64,000 bases of DNA from Streptomyces sp. B21-083 (GCF_036898825.1 NZ_JARUND010000002.1:930001-994000); one strand, 5' to 3'; positions 26,651 to 35,612 are shown, counted from the stretch's first letter. Program-made: numbers and translations. The notes: generated by a model not told the origin, from the letters alone.

Positions 26651-28739
26651 GGCTCAGCACCTCCTCGTCCTCGCTCCGCCAGGGCCGGCGTACTCCCCAC
26701 CACTCGAGTGGAATGTCTGTGGGCGGCGCCTTGGCCGCGGCGGCGCGGGCGCGCAGCAGTCCTGCGGCCACAGCGGCGACGGCGAGGAGCAGCCATCCGT
26801 TCGTCGCGCCGAGCGCCGCGAGCAGCCAGCATGTGGCCAGGACGCCGAGCATCGCGGACAGCAGCGTCCGGTCGCGGAACAGCGGCTCCCATTCGGCGCG
26901 CATGCGGGTCAGAATGCCGCCCGGGTTCTTGGCGAGGCCCATGCCGGCGAGTGCGACCATGAGGGAGGTGACGTCACTGGCCCAGGAGCCGGCCGAGGCG
27001 AGCAGTTGTGCCGGGACGACGAAGGCGAGGCCGGTGAACAGGCCCGTGCCGCTCGCGCCGAGCCCGCCGATGACGGCGATCAGGAAGATGGGCAGCCCCG
27101 CGACGAGGTTGAACTGCTCGGCGGTGACCGTCTGCAGCTGCATGCCGTACAGGGCGCCGCCGAGACCGGCGATCCCCGCGGACAGGGCGAACACGGCGGT
27201 CTTCGCGACGAGGAGCCGTCCGCCGAGGGTGGCGAAGGCGGCCTCGCTGTCGCGCAGAGCGATCAGCCGTCGGCCGTAGCGGCCCCTGCGCAGCGCGCCC
27301 ACGACGAACGTGGTGAGCGCGAGGCAGACAGCGGAAAGGAGCAGCAGTTGGGTCGGCGAGGTCAGGTGCAGGCCGAACAGGTCGGGTCCTGTGACCGATA
27401 CCGAGCCCTGGTCGAAGAGCGCGATGTGCACGCCCAGCACGTCGAAGGCGGGCAGGGTGAAGATCCAGCGGTCGAGTACGACGGCGAAGGCGGCGGTGCC
27501 GAGGGCGAGATAGATGCCGGACAGTCGCAGCGCGGGCAGGGCGATCAGCGCGCCGACGGCCGCGCAGACCAGCATCGCTACGGGCAGCGCCCACAGTTCA
27601 CCTTGCGCACCCAGATGTCCCCACACCACGGCGCCGATGCCGGCGATGGACAGCTGGCACAGGGAGATCTGCCCGGTGAATCCGGCCAGGGGCACGAAGG
27701 ACAGGGCGATGACGCCGAGTGGGAAGATCGTGCCGTACGAGATCACCTGGCCCTCGGTCAGGACTGTCACCAGGACCAGCGCGACGACCACGACGAAGCC
27801 CGCGAGGGCGAGGCCTCCGCGTAGCGTCGGCAGCGGGACGGGTACCAGGGTGCGGTCACGGCCGCGCAGCCTGCGGTGCGGGAAGGCGAGCAGGGCCAGG
27901 AACAGCAGCAGTGCGGGGGCGGCCAGGCGCAGGCCCGGCAGGTAGTCGTTCTGCGGCAGGTAGCCGGCGAGGTAGGCCTCCAGGAGCCCGACGACGACGG
28001 CGCCGAGGAAGGTGAGCGGCAGGCTGCTCAGGCGGCCGAAGACTGCGGCGGTGTAGGCGCTGACGATGAGCAGGGACAGTTGCATGGCGTCGAGCGCCAC
28101 GGCGGGCGCGATGAGGATGCCGCCGACGGCGGCGAGCTGGATGCCGAGCACCCAGGCGATCCGGGTGGCGCGCAGCGGGTCGGCGCCGGTCAGGCCGGTG
28201 AGCGCGGGATCGTCGACGGACGCCCGCATCTCGGTGCCGATCCGGGTGCGGTGCATCAGGAACCACAGAGCCGCGGCGATGGCGAGGGCGACCACCATGG
28301 TGGTGGCCTGGTGCCAGGTGACGACGGCAGGGCCCAGGTGGAGCGCAGGCCGGTCTGCGAAGAACGGCATGAGCGGACGGGGGGCGTTGGGGTCCCACAC
28401 CCAGCGCGCCAGCGCGATGCACCCGGTGAGCAGGGCGACGGTCATCACGAGGCGTTCCGCCTCGCCGAGCGCCTGCACCGGGCGCATCAGCACCCGTTCG
28501 ACGAACAGGCCGAAGGCGGGGGCGAGGACGAGCAGAACGAAGGCGAGGGCGAGCGGAACCGGCCAGCCCCATCCGACGGACAGCTGCCAGTAGGAGAAGG
28601 CGGCGAGCATTCCGGCGGCGCCGTGGGCGAAGTTGAACACGCCGGTCGTGGCGTGGGTGACCACGAGGCCGGTGCCGATCACCGCGTAGACGGCGGCGGT
28701 GCTCAGGCCTACCGCAGTGAAGGCCAGGAACTGATCCAT
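26628..28739 (-). CDS. Fused LivH-LivM ABC permease
   Basis: 703 residues combining two permease halves that are usually separate proteins. Residues 1 to about 290 are LivH-like (VGLSTAAVYAVIGTGLVVTH, VFNFAHGAAGMLAAFSYWQL). From about 310 the chain is LivM-like (GVIALSFVPLAGFTGQISLC, LALGTAAFAVVLDRWIF, GRRLIALRDSEAAFATLGGR). The C-terminal region ends in a cytoplasmic tail. The transcript probably starts at the ATG itself: the -10 box lies 7 bases upstream, leaving no leader. It heads a six-gene operon (permease, LivG, LivF, membrane protein, Cys protein, amidohydrolase). Confidence 0.9.
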   Translation of the reverse strand: MDQFLAFTAVGLSTAAVYAVIGTGLVVTHATTGVFNFAHGAAGMLAAFSYWQLSVGWGWPVPLALAFVLLVLAPAFGLFVERVLMRPVQALGEAERLVMTVALLTGCIALARWVWDPNAPRPLMPFFADRPALHLGPAVVTWHQATTMVVALAIAAALWFLMHRTRIGTEMRASVDDPALTGLTGADPLRATRIAWVLGIQLAAVGGILIAPAVALDAMQLSLLIVSAYTAAVFGRLSSLPLTFLGAVVVGLLEAYLAGYLPQNDYLPGLRLAAPALLLFLALLAFPHRRLRGRDRTLVPVPLPTLRGGLALAGFVVVVALVLVTVLTEGQVISYGTIFPLGVIALSFVPLAGFTGQISLCQLSIAGIGAVVWGHLGAQGELWALPVAMLVCAAVGALIALPALRLSGIYLALGTAAFAVVLDRWIFTLPAFDVLGVHIALFDQGSVSVTGPDLFGLHLTSPTQLLLLSAVCLALTTFVVGALRRGRYGRRLIALRDSEAAFATLGGRLLVAKTAVFALSAGIAGLGGALYGMQLQTVTAEQFNLVAGLPIFLIAVIGGLGASGTGLFTGLAFVVPAQLLASAGSWASDVTSLMVALAGMGLAKNPGGILTRMRAEWEPLFRDRTLLSAMLGVLATCWLLAALGATNGWLLLAVAAVAAGLLRARAAAAKAPPTDIPLEWWGVRRPWRSEDEEVLSRATTAAG

Positions 28740-28746
28740 GATGTGG

Positions 28747-28775
28747 AAATTAGCTTCTCTCTATTGGAGAAGCAA
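28747..28775 (-). promoter_or_regulatory. Leftward promoter for the importer operon with inverted repeat in its spacer
   Basis: Minus strand: TTGCTT (28770-28775), 17 bases, TAATTT (28747-28752). Transcription would begin at about 28739-28740, that is at the ATG, so the mRNA would be leaderless. GCTTCTC (28753-28759) and GAGAAGC (28767-28773) form a perfect 7-base inverted repeat that fills the spacer and the inner half of the -35 box. This is a repressor-like position, but the arrangement is TTCTC...GAGAA, unlike the main operator. Confidence 0.65.
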
Positions 28776-28815
28776 CCATCCGGAGCGATACTCCTTTAGC
28801 GAGAATGTCATTCTC
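28764..28815 (+). promoter_or_regulatory. Rightward promoter and operator copy 3
   Basis: TTGGAG (28764-28769), 17 bases, GATACT (28787-28792) is a plausible promoter for the SnoaL-like/ACAD operon. The perfect palindrome GAGAATGTCATTCTC (28801-28815) would lie at the start of the transcript, a position where a bound dimer blocks initiation. Confidence 0.65.
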
Positions 28816-28835
28816 ATCCGAGAGGACTACGACCC

Positions 28836-29252
28836 TTGAGCGACACCGACGACCTGGTACAGATCCAACAACTGCTGGCCCGCTACGCGGTCGCCATGAC
28901 CCGCGGGGACGTGGACCTGGTCCTCGCCGTCTTCACCCCGGACGGCAGTTACAGCGCCTTCGGCGACACCTACCCCCTCGACGGGTTCCCCGAGCTGATC
29001 GCCGCCGCCCCCAAGGGGCTGTTCATGGTGGGCACGCCGGTGATCGACCTCGACGGCGACTCCGCCGCCGGCACCCAGCCACTCTGCTTCGTCGAGCAGT
29101 CCGCGCACGACATGCGCATCGGCTACTACAGTGACACCTACGTCCGCACCCCGGACGGCTGGCGGCTGCGCACCCGCGCCATGACCTTCATCCGCCGCAG
29201 CGGGGCCCACGACTCGGGCCGCCCGCACGCCTTCGAGCGCACCCGCCCGTGA
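28836..29252 (+). CDS. SnoaL-like (NTF2 fold) protein
   Basis: 138 residues with the NTF2-like cone pattern: DLVQIQQLLARYAVAMTRGD, VLAVFTPDGSYSAFGDTYPL, and later YYSDTYVRTPDGWRLRTRAM. Relatives include hydratases, isomerases and ring-hydroxylating accessory proteins; family membership alone does not give the reaction. It starts at TTG 28836 after AGAGGA. Its last codon overlaps the ACAD start as GTGA. Being first in a beta-oxidation operon, it may be an enoyl-CoA hydratase or isomerase-like enzyme, which is speculative. Confidence 0.75.
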   Translation: MSDTDDLVQIQQLLARYAVAMTRGDVDLVLAVFTPDGSYSAFGDTYPLDGFPELIAAAPKGLFMVGTPVIDLDGDSAAGTQPLCFVEQSAHDMRIGYYSDTYVRTPDGWRLRTRAMTFIRRSGAHDSGRPHAFERTRP

Positions 29253-30343
29253 GGACCGACGACTTCCGGCAGGCACTGAGGACATGGCTTGACACTCACG
29301 ACCTGACCCCGGGAAAAGGCCACGACCTCGACGACCAGGTCGCCCAACTGGCCCGAGTCCGGCAGGAGTTGTGGGCCGCTGGCTGGATGCGGCACGGCTG
29401 GCCGGCCGCCGTCGGCGGGCTCGGGGGGCCGAGCGTGCTGCGCGCGGTGCTGGGCGAGGAGATCGCCTCCCGGGGCCTGGCGGAGCCCGGCCTTTGGTCG
29501 ATGGTCGAGGTCCTGACCCCCACCCTGATCGACTACGCGTCACCGGCGCTCGCCGCCGAGATGGCACCCCGGCTGCTGAGCGGCCGGGAACAGTGGTGCC
29601 AGGGTTTCTCCGAACCCGGCTCGGGCAGCGACCTCGCGTCCCTGTCCACGCGTGCGGTACGGGACGGCGACGACTGGGTGGTGACGGGACAGAAGGTGTG
29701 GACCAGCCTCGCCCAGTACGCGGCCCGCTGCGTCCTGCTGGCCCGCACGGGCGGGCCGGGACACGGTGGCATCAGCGCCTTCTTCGTCGACATGGACTCC
29801 CCCGGCATCACCGTACGGCCGCTGCGCACGATGCACGGCGTCGACGAGTTCGCCGAGGTCTTCTTCGACGACGTGCGCGTCCCCGGCGCGCGACTGCTGG
29901 GCGCCCCCGGCGACGGCTGGCGCCTCGCGATGGACCTGCTGCCCCACGAACGCTCCACCTGCTTCTGGCACCGGGTCGCCCACCTCTACAGCCGGCTTGA
30001 CCGCCTCCTGGACGACGGCTGCGAACCGGACGCGGACGCGCTGGGCGCCGTCTGGCTCGACCTGCACACCGTGCGCTGCCGCTCGGCCGCCACCCAGCGA
30101 GCCCTCGCGGACGGCGGACGGCTCGGACCCGAGACCTCCGTCGACAAGATCCTCCTGGCCGGCGCCGAGCAACGCCTCTTCGACACCGCGCGCGACCTGC
30201 TTCCGGGCGCGGTGGAACTGGCCCAGGACGAGGCCTGGCGCACGGAGTACCTGTACTCGCGGGCCGCGACCATCTACGGCGGCACCGCGGAGATCCAGCG
30301 CAACATCGTCGCGCGCCGCCTGCTCGACCTCGGGAAGGAGTGA
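29249..30343 (+). CDS. Acyl-CoA dehydrogenase, alpha-type subunit
   Basis: 364 residues. The FAD/substrate loop FSEPGSGSDLASLSTRAVRD and KVWTSLAQYAARCVLLARTG are intact. The C-terminal motif reads IYGGTAEIQRNIVARRLL, where Gly replaces the Glu of the usual YEGT, as in several actinobacterial FadE proteins that act on steroid-type substrates and place the base elsewhere. The next gene encodes a shorter ACAD-like chain, so an alpha2beta2 enzyme is likely. The GTG overlaps the preceding stop. Confidence 0.88.
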   Translation: MRTDDFRQALRTWLDTHDLTPGKGHDLDDQVAQLARVRQELWAAGWMRHGWPAAVGGLGGPSVLRAVLGEEIASRGLAEPGLWSMVEVLTPTLIDYASPALAAEMAPRLLSGREQWCQGFSEPGSGSDLASLSTRAVRDGDDWVVTGQKVWTSLAQYAARCVLLARTGGPGHGGISAFFVDMDSPGITVRPLRTMHGVDEFAEVFFDDVRVPGARLLGAPGDGWRLAMDLLPHERSTCFWHRVAHLYSRLDRLLDDGCEPDADALGAVWLDLHTVRCRSAATQRALADGGRLGPETSVDKILLAGAEQRLFDTARDLLPGAVELAQDEAWRTEYLYSRAATIYGGTAEIQRNIVARRLLDLGKE

Positions 30344-30349
30344 GACACG

Positions 30350-31144
30350 GTGGACACCGCCGAACGCGAACTGCTGGAAGAAACCCTGCGCAGGACCATG
30401 AAGACGAACACGCCGGGAGCCGGACTCGACGCCGCCCTGGCCGACCTGGGCTGGACCGAGATGCTCGCCCAGGAACCGGGCACCGCGATCCCGCTGGTGT
30501 TCCGGCTGCTCGGCGAGACCGGCGTCCAGGCGCCGGTCCTCAACGACGTCGTCCTGCGATCGGCGGGCGCCCCGCTCAAGGACCCGCCGCCGCTGCCATA
30601 CGCGGGCGGGGCCTGGGTGACATGGGTCAGCGACGACACGGCCGAAGCCGGCCCGCTTGACCCCGGCCTGCCCCTGCGCCCCACCGAACCCGGCCACCTC
30701 CCCGCACCGGCCCTGGCTGCGGGACGCCGGGCGCTGGGCTGGTGGCTGCTCGGCTCCGGGCGGGCCATGCTGACGCTCGCCCGTGAACACGTCCTGGAAC
30801 GGCAGCAGTTCGGACGCCCGCTCGCCTCCTTCCAGGCGCTCCGGCACCGGCTGGCGGAGACGTACGTGGCGCTGGAGGCCGCGGAGGCGGTCCTCGCCGC
30901 GGCCGACAACGACACCGGGTCCCTGCTGGCCAAGGCCGTGGCGGGCCGGTCCGCGCTCACCGCCGCCCGCCACTGCCAGCAGGCGCTCGGCGGCATCGGC
31001 TTCACCGCCGAGCACGCCCTGCACCGGCACGTCAAACGCGCTCTGGTCCTCGACGGGCTGCTCGGCTCCACCCGTGAGCTGACCCGCGAGGCCGGCCGGC
31101 TGCTGCTGCGCGAGGACCACGCACCCCGCCTCGTCGACCTGTGA
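30350..31144 (+). CDS. Acyl-CoA dehydrogenase, short partner subunit
   Basis: 264 residues. The C-terminal four-helix half is clear (REHVLERQQFGRPLASFQAL, ALGGIGFTAEHALHRHVKRA), while the middle beta-domain is reduced and the PGxGSD loop is absent. This is the pattern of the non-FAD-loop subunit in heteromeric ACADs. GTG 30350 follows AAGGAG by nine bases, only six bases after the partner gene. It resembles the ACAD at 5616-6665 in organisation. Confidence 0.82.
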   Translation: MDTAERELLEETLRRTMKTNTPGAGLDAALADLGWTEMLAQEPGTAIPLVFRLLGETGVQAPVLNDVVLRSAGAPLKDPPPLPYAGGAWVTWVSDDTAEAGPLDPGLPLRPTEPGHLPAPALAAGRRALGWWLLGSGRAMLTLAREHVLERQQFGRPLASFQALRHRLAETYVALEAAEAVLAAADNDTGSLLAKAVAGRSALTAARHCQQALGGIGFTAEHALHRHVKRALVLDGLLGSTRELTREAGRLLLREDHAPRLVDL

Positions 31145-31154
31145 GGAGCGCCCC

Positions 31155-31982
31155 GTGACCGGCCTGTGGAACGACCTGCTCGACTGCCTCGACCTCGCGC
31201 CCGCCGGGGCGAACGCCCACGAGGGCAGCTCACAGCAGTTGGAGTACCGGCGGCTCTTCGGCGGGCAGTTGCTCGCCCAGTTCGCCTGCGCGGCGCAACT
31301 CGCCGCGCCCGGCAAGGCCCTGAAGTCGCTGCACACCCAGTTCCTGCGGGAAGGACGCACCGGTGAACCGGTCGTCTACCGGAGCGAGGTGGCGCAGCAG
31401 GGCCGGACCTTCGCGGCCGTACGGCTCACCGCCCACCAGGAGCGGGGGGTCGTCGCGGTGGCGAACGCGAGCCTGCACACTTGGGAAGAAGGGTCCGACC
31501 GGCAGACGACCGAGCCCGTGCCGCCCCTGCCAGGACCGGAGCACGCCGTCGAACTCGGTCTGCTTCCCTGGGAGTCGAGGGCGGCGGCCGATCTCGACAC
31601 GCCGAAGTCCGAGCCTGCCGAGTACGCGCTGTGGACCCGGATCCCGCCCGCGTCGCACACCTTCGCCCCCGCACTCCTCGCCTACGCCACCGACCTCACG
31701 GCGATCGGCACCGCGCTACGGCCCGTCGAGGGCGTGACCCAGGCGGACGCCGGCCTGGCCTTCACCTCGGCCGTCACCTCGCACACCGTGTGGCTCCACC
31801 GGCCGTTCACCACCGGGGACTGGCTGCTGCTGCGCCAGCACAGCCCGCTCGCCGCACACGGACGGTCCTTCGCGCGCGGCGACGTCCTCACCCGGGACGG
31901 CTCACTGCTCGCGTCGTACGCGCAGGAGGCGTTGCTGCGGTTCCCGCCGCGGGAGGCCTCCTCCGTACCGCAGGACCAGTGA
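31155..31982 (+). CDS. tesB: Acyl-CoA thioesterase II (TesB type)
   Basis: 275 residues with the double-hotdog pattern of TesB: SSQQLEYRRLFGGQLLAQFA at the N-terminus, SLHTQFLREGRTGEPVVYRS, then TSHTVWLHRPFTTGDWLLLR and the closing GRSFARGDVLTRDGSLLASY. It hydrolyses acyl-CoA to acid and CoA, and in a catabolic operon would release or rescue blocked CoA esters. GTG start 10 bases after the ACAD stop; last gene of the four-gene operon that begins at 28836. Confidence 0.88.
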   Translation: MTGLWNDLLDCLDLAPAGANAHEGSSQQLEYRRLFGGQLLAQFACAAQLAAPGKALKSLHTQFLREGRTGEPVVYRSEVAQQGRTFAAVRLTAHQERGVVAVANASLHTWEEGSDRQTTEPVPPLPGPEHAVELGLLPWESRAAADLDTPKSEPAEYALWTRIPPASHTFAPALLAYATDLTAIGTALRPVEGVTQADAGLAFTSAVTSHTVWLHRPFTTGDWLLLRQHSPLAAHGRSFARGDVLTRDGSLLASYAQEALLRFPPREASSVPQDQ

Positions 31983-32060
31983 CGCCCCACCCCGACCACC
32001 CGCTTCACCACCCGACCGCCGCGCCGACACCTCGACGGCGCTGCGGCACGGTCAGTATCC

Positions 32061-33230
32061 TCATGCGTCCAGACCGCCGCGCCTGACGAGCTGGCTCGCG
32101 ATGACGTTCCGCTGGATCTCGTTGGTTCCCTCGCCGACGATCATCAGCGGGGCGTCACGGAAGTAGCGTTCGACGTCGAACTCCGTGGAGTAGCCGTACC
32201 CGCCGTGGATGCGCACGGCGTTGAGGGCGATCTGCATGGCGGTCTCGGAGGCGAACAGCTTCGCCATCCCCGCCTCCATGCCCACCCGCCGGCCGGCGTC
32301 GGCCTCCCGGGCCGCGTACAGGGTGAGCTGACGGGCCGCACTCAGTGAAGTGGCCATGTCCGCCAGGTAGTTGCCGACCGACTGGTGCTTCCAGATCGGC
32401 TTGCCGAACGACTCCCGCTCCTGGGCGTAGGCGAGGGCGTCCTCGAACGCCGCCCGGCCGACCCCGAGCGCGCGGGCGGCGACCTGCAGACGTCCGGTCT
32501 CCAGGCCCTGCATCATCTGGGCGAAGCCCTTGCCCTCCACACCGCCGAGCAGAGCGTCGCCCGGGACCCGGAAGTCCTCGAAGGACAGCTCGCAGCTCTC
32601 CACGCCCTTGTAACCGAGCTTGGGCAGGTCGCGGGAGACGGTCAGCCCCGGACCGTGTTCCACGAGCAGGATCGAGATGCCCAGGTGAGCGGGCACGGCG
32701 TCCGGGTCGGTCTTGCACATCAGGGCGATCAGGCCGGAACGGCGGGCGTTGGTGATCCAGGTCTTCACCCCGTTGACCACGTAGCCGCGATCGCCGTCCC
32801 GGCGCGCGACCGTGCACATGGCCTGCAGGTCCGAACCTCCGCCGGGCTCGGTCAGCGCCATGGTCGCGCGGATCTCACCGGTGGCCGTCGCCGGCAGGTA
32901 CCGGCGCTGCTGCGCCTGCGTGCCGAAGTGCTGCAGCAGCTTGGCGACGACGGCGTGGCCGCCCATCGCGCCGGTCAGGCTCATCCAGCCGCGGGCCAGT
33001 TCCTCGGTGATCAGGACGTGGCAGGGGGTGGAGACGGGGGTGCCGCCGTGGCTTTCGGGGACGGCGAGCCCGAAGACGCCGAGCCGCTTCATCCGGTCGA
33101 TCAGGGCCTCGGGATAGGTGTTCGCGTGTTCCAGTTCCCGTACGACCGGCCTCACCTCCTTGTCGACGAAGTCACGCACCGTACGGACGATGAACCGCTC
33201 GTCCTCGGACAGGATGTCGAGAGTGCTCAT
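32061..33230 (-). CDS. Acyl-CoA dehydrogenase, complete homotetramer type
   Basis: 389 residues. All hallmarks of a self-sufficient ACAD are present: ALTEPGGGSDLQAMCTVARR (FAD loop), YVVNGVKTWITNARRSGLI, SFGKPIWKHQSVGNYLADMA, IHGGYGYSTEFDVERYFRDA and IVGEGTNEIQRNVIASQLV with the catalytic Glu in GEGT. It lies 97 bases downstream of a CoA-transferase gene on the same strand, so the pair (CoA transfer, then dehydrogenation) is probably expressed from the promoter at about 34.6 kb. Confidence 0.93.
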   Translation of the reverse strand: MSTLDILSEDERFIVRTVRDFVDKEVRPVVRELEHANTYPEALIDRMKRLGVFGLAVPESHGGTPVSTPCHVLITEELARGWMSLTGAMGGHAVVAKLLQHFGTQAQQRRYLPATATGEIRATMALTEPGGGSDLQAMCTVARRDGDRGYVVNGVKTWITNARRSGLIALMCKTDPDAVPAHLGISILLVEHGPGLTVSRDLPKLGYKGVESCELSFEDFRVPGDALLGGVEGKGFAQMMQGLETGRLQVAARALGVGRAAFEDALAYAQERESFGKPIWKHQSVGNYLADMATSLSAARQLTLYAAREADAGRRVGMEAGMAKLFASETAMQIALNAVRIHGGYGYSTEFDVERYFRDAPLMIVGEGTNEIQRNVIASQLVRRGGLDA

Positions 33231-33327
33231 GCTGTGGCGTCCTCGTGGGTGGAGGGGGTGGCGAGGGGGGCAGGCGTGGCGGCGAGGGGGCGTGGGGCGG
33301 ATGCCGCCGACGGCTTCGCCCGGCGCT

Positions 33328-34527
33328 TCAGATGACGTGTTCCGCCCTCAGCCGGTCGATGTCGGCGGTGCTGTATCCGAGGGCGGCCAGGATCGTCCCG
33401 GTGTGCTCACCGACGGCGGGGACGGGATCCATGCGCGCGGCGACGCCGGTCAGGTCCGCCGGCGGCAACAGCGCCCGCACCGTGGCTCCGCCGGGGATCC
33501 CCACGTCCCGCCAGCGGTCCCGGCCGCTGAGCACCGGGTGCTCGAGGAACTGCGCCACGTCGTTCACCCCGGCGTTGGCGATGCCCGCCGCGTCCAGCAG
33601 GTCCGTCACCTCGGCGCTGTCGAGTTCGCCGAACCGCCCGGCGACGATCACGTTCAGTTCCTCACGGTGGACGACCCGGGCGGAGCCGGTGGCGAAACGT
33701 GGATCCGCGACCAGCTCGGGCAGGCCGAGGATCCGGTCGCACAGAGCGGCCCATTCCCGTTCGTTCTGGATGGAGAACAGGATGTCCTGGCCGTCGGCGG
33801 CGGTGTAGGCGCCGTACGGCGCGATGGTGGCGTGCTGAGTGCCGAGGCGCGGGGGCTGGGTGCCGCCGAAGCCGGTGTAGTAGGCGGGCTGGTTCATCCA
33901 CTTGGCCAGTGCCTCGAACAGCGAGACCTCCACGGCGCGGGCGACACCGGTGGTGGCACGGGTGAGCAGGGCGGTGAGAATCCCGGAGTAGGCGTACATG
34001 CCGGCCGCGATGTCGGCGATCGACACCCCGACCCGGGCTGCGCCGTGCGCGTTGCCGGTGAGCGAGACCAGCCCGGTCTGGCACTGCACCAGGAGGTCGT
34101 ACGCCTTGCGGTCGGCCCACGGGCCGCTGGAGCCGTAGCCCGTGATGGAACACGGGACGAGCGAGGGGAAGCGGTCGAGGAGCGCGTCGGCGCCCAGGCC
34201 CATGCGTACGGCCGCTCCTGGCGCCAGGTTCTGCACGAACACGTCCGCGTCCGCGAGCAGTTGCTCAAGGACGGCCCTTCCCGCCTCCCACTTCAGGTCG
34301 AGGGTGACGGACTCCTTGGACCGGTTGAGCCACACGAAGTAACTGGACTCGCCGTGCACCGTGGTGTCGTAGCGGCGGGCGAAGTCACCTCCGCCGGGCC
34401 GCTCCACCTTGATGACCCGGGCGCCGAGGTCGGCCAGCTGGCGGGTCGCGAAGGGGGCGGCCACCGCCTGCTCCAGACTGACGACGGTGAGGCCGGCCAG
34501 CGGCAGCGGGGCGGGGGGCTCGGTCAT
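33328..34527 (-). CDS. Class III CoA-transferase (CaiB/BaiF family)
   Basis: About 399 residues. The N-terminal LAGLTVVSLEQAVAAPFATR and LADLGARVIKVERPGGGDFA, FVWLNRSKESVTLDLKWEAG and SITGYGSSGPWADRKAYDLL are characteristic, with the catalytic Asp expected in the KAYDLLVQ segment. Moves CoA from one acyl-CoA to a free acid. The start is ATG 34527, preceded by GGAGG six bases upstream; a more distal ATG lacks such a site. It is divergent from a LysR gene, and operator copy 4 lies between them. Confidence 0.9.
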   Translation of the reverse strand: MTEPPAPLPLAGLTVVSLEQAVAAPFATRQLADLGARVIKVERPGGGDFARRYDTTVHGESSYFVWLNRSKESVTLDLKWEAGRAVLEQLLADADVFVQNLAPGAAVRMGLGADALLDRFPSLVPCSITGYGSSGPWADRKAYDLLVQCQTGLVSLTGNAHGAARVGVSIADIAAGMYAYSGILTALLTRATTGVARAVEVSLFEALAKWMNQPAYYTGFGGTQPPRLGTQHATIAPYGAYTAADGQDILFSIQNEREWAALCDRILGLPELVADPRFATGSARVVHREELNVIVAGRFGELDSAEVTDLLDAAGIANAGVNDVAQFLEHPVLSGRDRWRDVGIPGGATVRALLPPADLTGVAARMDPVPAVGEHTGTILAALGYSTADIDRLRAEHVI

Positions 34528-34595
34528 GGGCGACCTCCAGAAGGATGCGGGTCCCGTACCGGGACCATCATCATGAACGCTCATGGCGACGGTAA

Positions 34596-34610
34596 TGAAA
34601 TGACATTTCC
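34596..34610. promoter_or_regulatory. Operator copy 4 (degenerate)
   Basis: TGAAATGACATTTCC contains a perfect 13-bp palindrome GAAATG-A-CATTTC (34597-34609). It aligns in register with GAGAAT-N3-ATTCTC but with G to A and C to T changes in the outer arms. It lies between the CoA-transferase and LysR genes and could serve the TetR-type regulon or the LysR protein. Confidence 0.45.
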
Positions 34611-34658
34611 TGATACCCCCATGCGCACACCGGATGACCGCCGCAGGAGGGCCCGCTC

Positions 34659-35612
34659 GTGGACATCAAGCAACTCAGGGCGATCGTCACGGTCGCCGAG
34701 GTGGGCAGTGTCACGCGCGCCGCGGAGCTACTGCATCTGGTGCAGCCCGCTGTGACCCGGCAGATCCGCGCCCTGGAGCAGGAACTCGGCGTCGACCTCT
34801 TCGAACGGACCGGGACGGGCATGCGGCCCACCGAGGCGGGCACCGTCATGGTCGAGCGTGCCCGGCGGGCCCTCGACGAACTGGAGCGGGCCCGCGCCGA
34901 GGTGCAGCCGGCGCCGGGCGAGGTGTCGGGCATCGTCACCGTCGGTCTGTTGGAGAGCACCGGCGACCTGCTCGCCGAGCCCCTGGTGACCGCGGTCGCC
35001 CGCAGTCATCCCGGCGTTCAACTCCGCTTGATGACCGCCTACTCGGGGCACCTCCAGCGCTGGCTCGACGACGGCGACCTGGACCTGACCCTGCTCTACG
35101 ACCTGGACAGCACCCCCTCGCTCAACGCCCGCCCGCTGCTGCGTGAACGGCTGTGGGCGGTCGCTCCACCGGGGGCCGGGCTGCGCGCCGACCGTCCGGT
35201 GGCGTTCGCCGAGGCGGCCGGGCACCCGCTCGTGATGCCCGCCGCCGGGCACGGTCTGCGCCGGTTGGTCGACGCGGCGGCTGTACGGGCGGGTTCCGCG
35301 TTGGATGTCGCCGTACAGACCAACTCCATGACAGTGCAGAAGCAGCTCGTCAGGGCGGGGCACGGGTGGACGGTCCTGCCCGGTGTCGGTATCGCCGAGG
35401 ACGTCGCGCACGGCACCCTGAGCGCGGCGCCGCTCAGCGAGCCCGACGTGTGGCGCTCGATCGTCCTCGGCACTCCCCGGTCCGGGCGCACCCCGCCCGC
35501 TGTGGAGGTCGTGGCCCGGGAGCTGGTTGGCCGGATCAACCGGGCGGTGGCCCGGGGCAGTTGGCCCTCCGCCCAACCGCACAACGCCGGCGCTTCCCCC
35601 GAGGACGAGTAA
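34659..35612 (+). CDS. LysR family transcriptional regulator
   Basis: 317 residues. The winged helix at the N-terminus is clear: MDIKQLRAIVTVAEVGSVTR, AAELLHLVQPAVTRQIRALE, ELGVDLFERTGTGMRPTEAG. The effector domain follows from about residue 90 (VSGIVTVGLLESTGDLLAEP). GTG 34659 follows GCAGGAGG by eight bases. It is divergent from the CoA-transferase/ACAD pair, the usual target arrangement for LysR proteins, and is followed 49 bases later by the dehydratase gene. Confidence 0.92.
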   Translation: MDIKQLRAIVTVAEVGSVTRAAELLHLVQPAVTRQIRALEQELGVDLFERTGTGMRPTEAGTVMVERARRALDELERARAEVQPAPGEVSGIVTVGLLESTGDLLAEPLVTAVARSHPGVQLRLMTAYSGHLQRWLDDGDLDLTLLYDLDSTPSLNARPLLRERLWAVAPPGAGLRADRPVAFAEAAGHPLVMPAAGHGLRRLVDAAAVRAGSALDVAVQTNSMTVQKQLVRAGHGWTVLPGVGIAEDVAHGTLSAAPLSEPDVWRSIVLGTPRSGRTPPAVEVVARELVGRINRAVARGSWPSAQPHNAGASPEDE

